This document shows positions 38,110-48,700 of a stretch of DNA of 64,000 bases, one piece after another. The stretch's first letter is position 1, and every line of letters begins with the position of its first letter. A model generated the notes under the pieces. That model had not been told where the DNA came from and made no database searches. It saw only the letters and a program-made list of their open reading frames with translations. Position numbers and translations under genes: made by a program. Source of the stretch: Apricaphanius iberus (lineage: Eukaryota; Chordata; Actinopteri; Cyprinodontiformes; Aphaniidae); the NCBI GenBank assembly GCA_028564705.1, contig JAPXFQ010000483.1:310001-374000 (forward strand). The letters run 5' to 3'.

Positions 38110-38770
38110 ATTACAAGAAAAATATTTAAGTGTTCTCTGGTTTTAGTATCTTTAGTTATAATCATTCCCAAAGATTTTACCTAATTTGAACTGGAATCCC
38201 ATATAAGTCAGTTTGCTCCATATCATGTATCGACATAAGCTCACATTTTTTAAATGTAAATAGAATCCCAATGCTTTATAAAATATTCCAATTTTGTTGA
38301 TTACCAAAGGGATCTGGACTGTTTTTTTAGAGATATAGCTAATAACTCAGCATCTAAAATAAATAATTAGGGAGAAAAGGGACAGCCCTGCCGGATTCCA
38401 CAATTGATAGTGAATCCTTTAGATGTTCCTTGGGGGACAGAAACCGAGCTATTAATATCCTCGTACATTATATTTATCAATTTAATAAAGTCTGTACAGA
38501 ATCCAAAATACTCTGAATTTTTTATAATACATGGATGTTCAACAGAATTAAATGCTATGTAAAGATCCAAAAATTAAAATGAAACATTATCTTCAACCAA
38601 AGTATTATAATATACTAAATCAAGAACTAATCTGATTTTATTACATATAGACCCATCTTTTATAAATCCTGATTGTGTTTTACCATCTGTCCAATACTAC
38701 TTTTCAAACAATTTGCAAAAATAAGAGTAAATAATTTGTAATCCCCTTACATTGCTAGTGCAACCACAAA
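38110..38770 (-). mobile_element. L1-like LINE RT fragment
   Basis: The minus strand encodes LDLYIAFNSVEHPCI, FGFCTDFIKLINIMYED and FTINCGIRQGCPFSP, matching the L1-type RT motif order (AFD-VEH ... G-RQGCPLSP). Flanking frames continue with stops to about 38110. Only part of the RT palm is present. Confidence 0.75.
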
Positions 38771-40359
38771 ACAATGAATTTAAGGTGGTCTAGCAGTACA
38801 GAAGCAGTTATATATGATTCACATAAAGTCTGATTGACTTAAATATATGAGAATTATAGTAAAAATACCATAAAGTGCCTGATTTTATGTAAATAAATAT
38901 GAAAATAATCTCAGCAGTGTTGGGGGCCCTGCCAAGATTCTTGTCATGGGGTCCAAAATTCTTAGCAGCGCCCCTGCACCAAGTATCCCTTTCAAAACTG
39001 ATGAGTTTTCCATTTATGTCCGACTGTGTGGTAATCGGACTGACCCTCTCCATTTTTGACTCTTTCATGTTCAGCATAGTAAACACCTCTTCATCACTGA
39101 ATTGTGGATCTGAGGCCTCACTCATGTGATGTGTGTACTGCTGTTTTTTTTCTGTCAGCTTCCTTTCCTTTATGAGATTTGTGTCTTCTCCCTTCCTCTA
39201 CTGGTCAGCAGGGGGTGCAGACCTGCACATCTTCTTTACATGGCCCTTTTTTCCACATCCATGACACTTCATTTTAAAAAAAAAAACAGTCACGTGACAA
39301 ATGATCACCGCCACACCTATAACAAGAAAACTGACCACTCTTGCCTTGTTGTTAATGCACTGGCAGTGAGGTTGCACTCTTGCTTCCAGCCCCATCCAGT
39401 GTTCTTGGTTGTAAATAACGAATATATCGTTATTTTCTGTCTCAATGGCTTCTGCCAGTTTTAAGGCTTTTTCAAAAGTCAGCTCAGGCTCCGCCAGCAG
39501 TGTTTGTTGTGTGTGGTTATCTGCAATGCCAGACATGAGCTTATCATGTAGCATCATCTTTAATTTATCACCATAGTTAGTGTTGCGCCAGTTCTCCCAG
39601 CACAGCCACAGAAAATCATAAAAAAACTGTGGTGTTTTTTTTCAGTACTCAGTCATTCTGAGTTGTATAAGCATGCTGCATGTGCATATGTTATCCAAAC
39701 TCAATTTTCTGCATCAATTACAGAAAGTGTATATTGCAAAATTCATCCAGTTTTGAAAAAGCCCTAGATTGAAACGTAAGAATACATGGTACCGCTCGGC
39801 GCCATCTCACTCAGTGGCACTGGGACTGCCTCGTAGAAGGTTTGTTTTGGTCAGGTAGCATAGCTGTAGCTGTGGGAACCTAACTGTTAGCAACTCTACA
39901 ATACGGCAAAACATGTTTGGTATTTGTGGAGATAACACATCAACACCACAATGGTTTATACCCACAGAAGAGGAGCTGAAGAATAAATGGTTGGAATAAT
40001 TTTTTCACTCACTGTCAGAAGAGTGGCTTCAGAGCTATGGAGCTTTGCCTCAAATCCGTATTGAAAATCAGGATCTATACCAAATTGTGGAACATCAGCT
40101 CCAACGTAAGTAAAAAATTAATTGTTCAACCAATTGTTAACTTTTTAAGTATTGTGTTAAAATGTGCCGTAATAATGAAAATACTACCTTGGCTAACAAG
40201 CTAATATCTGTAACCAGATCCACCCAGAGATGTTTGTTTTACTATCCTCAAAATTAACCTACACTTGAAACCACAAATTATAATATCAGCAGCTACATTC
40301 CGCCAGCAGTTAAATCCTGCGATCTACGGAGCTTGCTGTGAGACTACCGCCTCGTCAGC

Positions 40360-40395
40360 AGTGTGTGTGTGTGTGTGTGGAGGGGGGGTGGTGGC
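40360..40395 (+). repeat. (TG)n with adjoining G-rich tract
   Basis: Nine TG units run into GGAGGGGGGGTGGTGGCGG. Confidence 0.9.
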
Positions 40396-40421
40396 GGCGC
40401 TTGTTCCAAACAGATTATTAG

Positions 40422-40470
40422 CTCAAATCAGACGAGAGAACTCGTTGAATTTAAGCATATCGCTAAGTAG
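40422..40470 (+). repeat. 28S rRNA 5'-end-like segment within a dispersed repeat
   Basis: CTCAAATCAGACGAGAG, then TTGAATTTAAGCATAT and CTAAGTAG closely resemble the start of vertebrate 28S rRNA as I recall it (CTCAGATCAGACG ... CTGAATTTAAGCATAT). I count roughly 41 of 49 positions alike. Neither side resembles rDNA, so this is a repeat containing an rRNA-derived piece, not an rRNA gene. Confidence 0.55.
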
Positions 40471-40559
40471 TGTTGCAGTTAGCCAATCAGAGGACAGAAA
40501 CGTGCATGTCATTAATCTTAATGAGCAAGCCCCCAAATCTTGTTGAGTCTCCACACCCA

Positions 40560-43150
40560 CTCCCACACTCAACTGGCTTAACCTGAAATAGATTGGGAAT
40601 TTTTTTTGGGACAGAAACAGACTAAGACATCATTCTTTCATATCCGAGAACACTGAAAAATTAATTAAAACACCAGTAAATGAGACCTTTAAACACAAAA
40701 CTGATGAAAAAAACCACACACTGTTCCCCTACCTGCAAAAACAAAAAACTGGAAGACAATAACAGTGTGCACAAGCAGTGGCAGAGTCATAAAAGGGGCA
40801 GTCCAGCACAAGACTTTTTGTGAAAAGTTCCAACTATCTTATGTTGGGCAACATTATAAAATGTCTCCCATTTGACCACTAATGTTTTTTTTCCCTTTCT
40901 TATGTTCACACTTAAGGTAGTGAAGTTTAATTAATTAGAATTATAAACAAACAAATAAAAAACAACAATAATAATTTGGATGTGGTCCTGATTTTGTTAC
41001 AATCATTGATTTGCAGATGTCATCAGCATGGTTATTACCACACCAGGTTTATAAGTGTAGGTATTGAAGGGATTGTTACTACAGTATGTTTCTCTTTGTT
41101 GACAGAGGGGATGTTGTATTAGGGCTCGATTAATGAATATAGTGCACAGGCAGAGTGATATATCATCAGTTCTGTTACTGCCAGGGCAACAAAATCTGTA
41201 ATGTACGGCTGAGTAAATGAGCAAAGTTCTGAACAAATTCCTCCTCTAATGTTTTTAAAAAGCTTCAAATAACACTTCAACATTGACTGTCACTTTTTTT
41301 TTCGCCCACGGGACCCGTGGGCCGACCTGTTGGGTGGGCACTTATGCTCCCCATACTGATGAGGGCCATAAACTCTGCCAGTGGGACAGACTGTCAAGTT
41401 GCCTAGGTCTTGTGTTGCAATAACTCATGTTACACACTTGCATGGTGCTCAGGAACACTTAATTGATGCAGCCATGTTGCTGCTTCTTCCTAAAAGTGGC
41501 TGAACCCTGGCGAAGCCGTTCTGATCCAAGAAAGGTCCCAATATAGCTACTTCTCTACACTTTTGAAAATATTCAGATGCACATGTAAATGCAACACATC
41601 TTATAGAAGGATACTGGCATTTTCTATTGAAAATAACATTTAAAATATCATCAAACTTCTGTTTGTGCCGATAAATTGTATTTCTTGAAAATTTCTGACT
41701 TTACAATGTCAGAAAATATCTTTGTATAAATATGGAAAAAATTATACTTTTAATTATGGAAATTTTGAAGGTTTCTCTCACATATTTACTACTTTTCTAC
41801 ATAACAGAATTTCAACGTTTTTTCTTGAAAAGTAAGAGTTTTTGGGGGTAGAAATTGACTCAATTTTGTATATTTTTAATTTGACGAACATTACTGTGAA
41901 TTGGTACGCTAAAATAAGTGGTACACATCAAGTTTAAAAAAAAGGAAATCAAATACTTTGTAGAGTCATGCAGAGTATTAACCACGAGGGGGCGACACCA
42001 ACACATTCCAGCCTTTTATAAAGAAGCAAAGGACCTTGATCATGGCTTTCTGTAAATTTGGAACTGATCCTTCTTTGCATCCACATGAGAACAAACCTGT
42101 TTTCAGTGGTGTATATATATATATATATATATATAATTTGCACCAGGGATTGAGATTTTAGTATTTGTACCTTTTAAACAGAGTTTATGAATTTATATTC
42201 AGTTCAGTTATTTGTGATCCAGTAACTAGTTGTGCAAATGTTATTTGGAATTGTCTATTGAACTTTATCACATTTTGTATTGTTATAACCACAAAATGTA
42301 ATGTATTCATTGGTGGCTAATCTCTTAGACCAACACTTAGTTGTAGATAATTGTGAATTTTCATTCCTCAAAAACTTTTCAATATTTAAAATTTAAAAAT
42401 GCACGTTTTCTGTGATTTTATCTCCACTCGTTTTACATGTCTAGAGACTGAGAAGCCAACAGACTGCAATTTTTGGCCATTCTACTTTACATAACAGGTA
42501 AAGGTCGGTCGATTGTATAGCAATCTTCTGCCACTCCCATAAATGTCTGATTTTTAGAGGGCATTACCGGTCAGCTAATTTTACACACCTGAGCTAGTCA
42601 TCTCTAAAGCTCCTCTAGACATACCCTGGCTATGGCTGGTTCTAATTGGATTCATTTAGGTTTTTCAAAGTAAAGATGGCTTAAAAACATATGCATGACT
42701 TATAGAACATATTGGAAACCACATATCCATGAATAGGGGACTACATTGTGTTGGTTGTTCTCAATACATTGAAGTTTGTGACTTCAATGTAGCAAATTGT
42801 GGAAAAGTTCAAGTGGTATGAATACTTGTGCAGGCATGTAGATTTTGTGCAAGTCAACAGTGTGATTTAACAAAGAAAAATATAATTATTCAGTTCTTTG
42901 TCGTTGAGGAACAGGATAATCTAATTATCCAAAATGCCTTTAACTTACTTCTGTAGAAGATGTTAAGGTACAGCCAAAAAAGGCTTATTTTTAAGACAAA
43001 AAGAAATTAAAGTCTCTTGAAAACATAGAAAACATTAATTTAAATAATGGAAGACATATCCAGTTCTTTATTGTTCTGATATTTATTCCAAAAGGATTTC
43101 ACTACACTTAGGAAATCACAGTGTTGAGACAAGAGGAAACTGCTATTTAA
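40560..43150. other. Intergenic, mostly unclassified
   Basis: The named features are a (TA)n run at 42111-42134 and a 19-bp palindrome at 41304-41322. No coding potential is seen. Confidence 0.4.
42111..42134. repeat. (TA)n microsatellite
   Basis: About 12 TA units. Confidence 0.95.
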
Positions 43151-43159
43151 GCTTATTAC

Positions 43160-43824
43160 TAGGGATGTTCGATATTGGCTTTTCTACCGATATCCGATAT
43201 ACCCTAACTCATAATTTCCGATACCGATATAAACCGATACCGATATGTTGGGACCCTCCCTCATAAAAAACAAAAACTACTAAACCCTTTTAGGTAACCA
43301 CAATGAAATATCTTGTATCATGAATACTTGAGTTTTAAAAATTTAGAAAATGTAATAAGTACTAGAATTTTAGTAAGGCAATTGAAAAAGGTGCCATTTT
43401 TATTTTGTCTTCAAAAGTAGCTGGAACATTTTCTCACACAGAGAATAGTGACAAAGGTCCACCACTCAGGACAAATTTCTACTTTTAGAAAATGTAAACA
43501 ACATTATACCTTTGTGGCTGATGACGTCACCAAGTGCGCCCGATAGACGCTTGGTTGGCCCAGAAGAAGCCTTTTGATATATTGAAAGTTATCTCAAAAA
43601 CTAAACATCAAATCTGTCATATTTTTACATTCTGAGAGAGAAAAGAAGTAACTGAAGAGTTTGATATATAATATGTGTATGGTGTGAAAAACTCATCTTA
43701 ATAAAAAAATAAAAACCGATACCGATAATTTCCGATATTACATTTTAATGCCAATATCGGCCGATAATGACTTCATATTCTGACTTCATAAATGACTTCA
43801 GGCCGATAATATCGGACATCCCTA
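43160..43824. mobile_element. hAT MITE with perfect 8-bp target duplication
   Basis: A 665-bp element with inverted ends TAGGGATGTTCGATATT (left) and TAGGGATGTCCGATATT (right, reversed). It is flanked by perfect 8-bp CTTATTAC (43152-43159 and 43825-43832). Internal CCGATACCGATA arrays lie near both ends. It has no transposase. Confidence 0.92.
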
Positions 43825-43832
43825 CTTATTAC

Positions 43833-45590
43833 GGATATACATGTGAACAAAATAGAACCTTATATCAGGTGATTCACAATTCTGCTGAGAGAGGCTAGAA
43901 ATCCATAAAAAAACAAAATAACTTGAAATATTTCCACATGTCTGATGTCTGAAGTGAGGTTATATGTAGTTAATCTTAACTGCAGAAGATAACTTTGTTT
44001 CAAACGTTTCGTAACACTCCAGATAGTTAGTTGTCCATGCTAAAGCTAACTGCTAGCCAGAAAGGGCCAAGAGTAGGGGCATATTTCTACCAACTTGAAA
44101 CAACTCCAGCTCAAAAAAAAAAAGATTTCCTGTGAACACAATTTCATGTCCCTTTGAACCCTCTTCATTCTTGCATTGGGCAGATATTTCCCAAATGTTT
44201 TATTTATACAGGAAACTGAGGTAGGAAGCAGATCTATAAGGTAATAAGCTCAGTGATCATGTGGAAAACACATACTGACAATTGTGGTCCACCACCTCCT
44301 ACCTCAATTTCTTCTTTAAGTAATCATCTACTTCGGTGTAAATAACGGTTGTTTGACAGCATTTTAAAAGGTAAATTAAAAGGCACATGCACAAATAGCT
44401 GGCATGTTTTTTGACTCAAGTTCTTTTAAGACAAAATGTTTTCTTTGGACTTGGTCTCATTTAATACTAGGTCTCAGTTTTAGGCTCCAGAACCAATTAA
44501 TGTGTGGTTATACACTAAAATATGTTCCAAAAAAATTCTATAAAAAAATAGTGCCCTTCAGGTAAGGTGTTGACTTCTTACAAAGGTTTACCAAAACATC
44601 AGTTGAAAAGTCTTGAACTCAACTTGTTTTCATTGATCACTCTTGAGGTACAGTTCTGGAACACACTACATACTGCAACCAACAGGTTTAACTTACAAAC
44701 GGACCTGGACTTTTTAACAGCTGATCAAAACTAAAAAATGGGTTTGAGAATAGACAGTCCTGACAGTTTACATTGTATAGATTACATCATGAACCTTTCT
44801 AGAATCACAACCTGGAATGAAACACACAAGAACATGAGTATTTCCTGAACAGAATCTGATTATCAAAGGCTGTTTTTCAAAAGACAATCTTCAGAGCATA
44901 ATTAAGATCACAAAAGTGCAAGATAAATATTTTTGAGGGACAATTCAAGCAGTCTTTATCCGATCAACAGAATACAGTTAATATGGCAATAACAATTACA
45001 GGCACGTGTACTGTCCATTAAACATCTCAATCCAGCCCATATAAAAATTACACTTTCTGTGTACAGCTAGTAGGAATAAAGGCATAAGAAGGACAAAACA
45101 TATCTTTGGCTCAATTAACATTTGGGCTTATCAACCCATTATTAAAGTGGTGCTTTCCACTTGCATGGTTTGTGCATTCAGCATGTAATTAGGGTTAGGG
45201 TTAAATGTTCTAAAGCATACAAGAATAAGTATGTGAAAGCACAGGTAATAGAAAACATTGGCATGTTTTTCAGATTACTTTACAACTCTACCTAGTTGAC
45301 CTTACCTCCCTCTGCACTGATGAGGCAGTTCATGTCAGAAATCTTCTCTAATAACTGAGTAAACCCAGAAAGTCACAGCTTTTGATGTAGCATTTGGTCT
45401 TACTTTGTCCAAAAAAATAGTATCCAGTGAGGCAACCGTTCTTGAAACCAGTCTTTTCCTGAGTTCAAGCTACAGCTATGTGAAAACTCCAGTAAACCAA
45501 GGTTTCTTCAGCAGATGTCCACACGAGTATGGTGTCACACTCCAGAGACAAACCAGGACGAGGAGGGAAGTTCAGCAGGGGCTCCTCGTC
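43833..45590. other. dgat2 3' flank, nothing else recognised
   Basis: Sequence downstream of the dgat2 stop codon. It should include the 3' UTR. I see no AATAAA on the minus strand in the first kilobase, so the polyadenylation site is not placed. Confidence 0.4.
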
Positions 45591-45593
45591 TTC

Positions 45594-45748
45594 TCACTGG
45601 ATGTGCAGGATGTCACTCTCCTTTAGACCAAAGCGGGTCTTGAACTTGTCAAAAAGGCACTGGAGAGACCTGATGTACATTCCATGGTACAGGTCTACCA
45701 TCTCCTCTGTCGGCTCCTCAATTTTAGGCACTGTGATTGGCTCCCCAA
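45594..45748 (-). CDS. dgat2: dgat2 last coding exon
   Basis: The acceptor TTCTTCTTACAG leads into [16 protein letters not shown], then [25 protein letters not shown] and LHIQ, with stop TGA at 45596-45594. It is in phase 1 with the GC-donor exon, restoring the family motif ITT(I/V)VGEPIT across a 10.3-kb intron. Confidence 0.9.
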
Positions 45749-48700
45749 CTGTAAGAAGAAAAAAAGTAGCAATGACAAAGGAGTGTTAAGGCATCAGATA
45801 AGCTTTGTTAGCGGTTATCTGCCACTCTACTAAGTTAAAGCCGTTATAAGGTAAAGATCCCATATTAAGTCACAGAACTGTTCAGACCGGATATCAACAT
45901 CCTCCACAACTCAGGCGTGAGAACCTAATATATACAGTCTATGGTAAGAACCTGTTGCTCTGTGGCCAACAGTTTTTCTTGACTAAATTGAAAATTTTTC
46001 TTAAGCTGGAAAGGAATATAGGCTAGGGTTAATGAGAAAATAGTGGGTTAATTATAGGACAATCCTGGAAGAAAACCTTTAGGATGCTCTACATAGAGGT
46101 CAATAACACTTAAAGTGATAGTGTGTAGTTTTTGCAGTACATCTTTGAAAATAACCATTAAAATATTATGTAATAATAATGACGTAAAGCACATTCATTG
46201 CGAAATATTGGTGACATTGTAAAATATGACTTTAAAAATCAGTTTTAAAATACATAGGCGCGGGTCCTCTTTTCAGAGGAAAGCCATATTAGATGACGTC
46301 TTTACTTATACAAGAGCCCGGACGGACATAGCGCACGGAACAAGCCTGCTATTAAAAAAAATCGATATTCCCTCAAAATGCAAAAAAGTTTCGCCATAAA
46401 TACATTTTTACCTCTTCGCTAGTTCCAAGCGATGAAAGAGACTGATGTGCTCGTCATGTTGCTGCCAATAGATAATTCTCAGGGAATTACAAGTTTGAAA
46501 ACAGCACTATTTGGACCTCCGTTGTTGAGTTTCTTACTCGAAGACACAGATACTGCATGCGCTGTGATAATTGAGGTATGTACTGCCCTCTACTGGCCGA
46601 AAATTACACACTGTGCCTTTAACATACAGGAGGAGTAAGAGGTAAATGGACTGAACTTGGATAACGCTTTTCTAGTCATGCTCACCAAGCATTTTACACT
46701 GGAGCAACATTTGCCCATTCACACTCACAAATGTTCACATATTTACAGGTGAACCTTGAAAAAAATAGAATTGTCATTGATTCAACTTAAAAGGCAAAAC
46801 TAATATATGGACTCATTTTGATGCAAAGTGAGATATTTGAAGCCTTTATTTGTTATACTTTTGATGTTGGTTTACAGCTAATTAAAACTCCAAATTCAAA
46901 ATATCAGAAAATTAGAATGTTACATTAAATCAATAAAACCAGGATTTTAAATAGAGAAGTGTAAGACTACCTAAAAGTATACTCTTTTACAAGTACTCAG
47001 TATAGCTTTTGCATCAATTGCCTCAATGAGGTGTGGCATGGATGCATGCAGCCTGTAGCACTGCATTGTTTGTTTTCTCTTGGCAATGGCCTATATGTAT
47101 TCAGTTCAATTCAAAAATACTTTATTGATCCCAGAGGGAAATTGAGTGTTGTAGCTCATAACTAATTCATTCTTCAAGGAGATGTTGTAGACTATGATGG
47201 ATATGGGAAGAAAGGATTTCCTTTAGAGGTCCTTGTTGCAGCACAACTGAAGAAGCCTCCGACTGAAAATACTCTGTTGCTGTAGGATGATCTCATGAAG
47301 AGGATACTCAGGGTTGATCATTTTCATTTTATTTTATGAAAAACCCTTCTTTGCATCATCATTTCTGCAGTAGTTGCACAGAACAGGCCTTCTTCATCTA
47401 GTTATTGAGCAGTTTTGAGTCCCTGGTTCTGATGCTGCTACCCTAACAGATGATGGACGAAAAAATAATTCTCTACAGCATCTTGCTCCAAACCTTCAAG
47501 GACCTAAGCTTCCTCAAAAAGTACAGTCTTCACCGCCTCTCCTTGTAGATGGCTTCACTGTTGATTTTCTAGTCTAGTCTGTTATCCAGGTGAACTCCGA
47601 GGTATACTCCTCAACCACCTCCACTTCTTCTCCCATGATAGAAACAGTCTTTGACTTCTACCTCATGACTGAGGTAGAAGATGAAAAATCTGGGATGTGA
47701 TGGGACAGGTGTGGATCAGAGGAGAGCGGGATGTCTATTTGGATGGGTACAGGAGAGGAGGATGCTGAGCTTGATCCTGAACTGAGACCATTGAAGAATG
47801 TGTTCAGTTCATTGGCTCTGTCCAGACTTCCATCTATCCTGTGCTTAAAGCCTGTGATCTTTTTTTTCATTTCAGACCAGACATCTCTGATATTGTTCTT
47901 TAGTTTGTGCCCTAGTGTCTTCCTGTCAGTCTTCTTGTAGTCTCTAAACGCCACTTTAACTTGTTAAAGTCCACTGGGGAAGGGGATTTTATTATTTTTG
48001 GCAGTGTGGGCATGTCCCAAGTCCTGCTGGAAAATGAAGTCACAATTCCATAAAGCGTGTCTGTGTAAAGAAGCGAGAAGTGCTTCAAAATGTCCTGGTA
48101 GATGGCTGGGTTGACTCTGGACTTAATAAAGCACAGTGGCTCTACACCAGCAGATGACAGGGCTCCCCAAATCAACAGACTGTGGAAACTTCACACTGGA
48201 CTTTAAGGATCTTGGATTGTGTGCCTCTCCATTCTTCCTCCATACTCTGGGACCTTGGTTTCTAAATGAGCTACAAAATTTGCTCTCATCAAAAGACTTT
48301 GGACCACTAAGCGACAAACCATTTTTTTGCCTAGAAGCTTCCGATGTTTGTTTTCAGGAGTGGCTTCAAAACAGGAATAAGACACTTGAAACCATTACTT
48401 TTGAATAGCTTTTTCCTGAAAATCCTCTCAAGGGTGCAGTCATCTCTGCTGGTAATGCACCTTTTTCTTCCTCAGCACTTTGGGAAAATCCAACTTCTTT
48501 TGCAATTACCTTCTTAGGCATTCCCTCCTCCTGGAATGATGTCAATAATCCCTTTCTGCACAACTTACTGGTCAGCACTCTTACCCATGTCATCGGAGCT
48601 TCATCGCTGGACAAGGCTTGTTAACCCCAATACACACTTGTCGATCAGATGCGCCAAGCCGAGGGGCTGGATGCTGAGCTGAGCAAGCTTCTCACCCCCA

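Larger units (their letters stand above)
36337..38976. mobile_element. hAT-like element inserted in the gypsy protease
   Basis: A 2640-bp block with terminal inverted repeats CTGGGACGCT (left) and CAGGGGCGCT (right, minus strand), 8 of 10 matching. It is flanked by 8-bp near-duplications CACCCAGT (36329-36336) and CACCAAGT (38977-38984). It contains an unclassified repeat (36560-36990), a SINE (37462-37830) and an L1 fragment (38110-38770). No transposase of its own is recognised. Confidence 0.6.
33830..39640 (-). pseudogene. Ty3/gypsy retrotransposon, broken and split by two elements
   Basis: Read on the minus strand: a gag end at about 39640-39200 (TLLAEPELTFEKALKLAEAI, then the zinc knuckle CHGCGKKGHVKKMC of the CX2CX4HX4C type); a protease start at 39125-38985 (INGKLISFERDT); protease continuation at 36328-36205 (TKTEYGKLWQDGKAQEL ... 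GPNLL); RT at 35059-34230 (GRAWLRQLE, PYAMRKKVETEMERLTKQGI, LEQYPIPKLEELF); and RNase H start at 34230-33830 ([29 protein letters not shown]). The gaps are the insertions at 36337-38976 and 35063-36201. No LTRs and no integrase are present, and frameshifts and stops are common. It is an old, dead copy. Confidence 0.8.

Noticed and set aside
39913..40110. Possible exon MFGICGDNTSTPQW... with a good GTAAGT donor
   Set aside because: It contains an in-frame stop and I cannot assign a family; it may be a transposon exon but support is too thin to list.
40265..40546. 93-codon ORF with poly-Val/Gly
   Set aside because: Produced by the TG and G-rich tract; no conserved domain.
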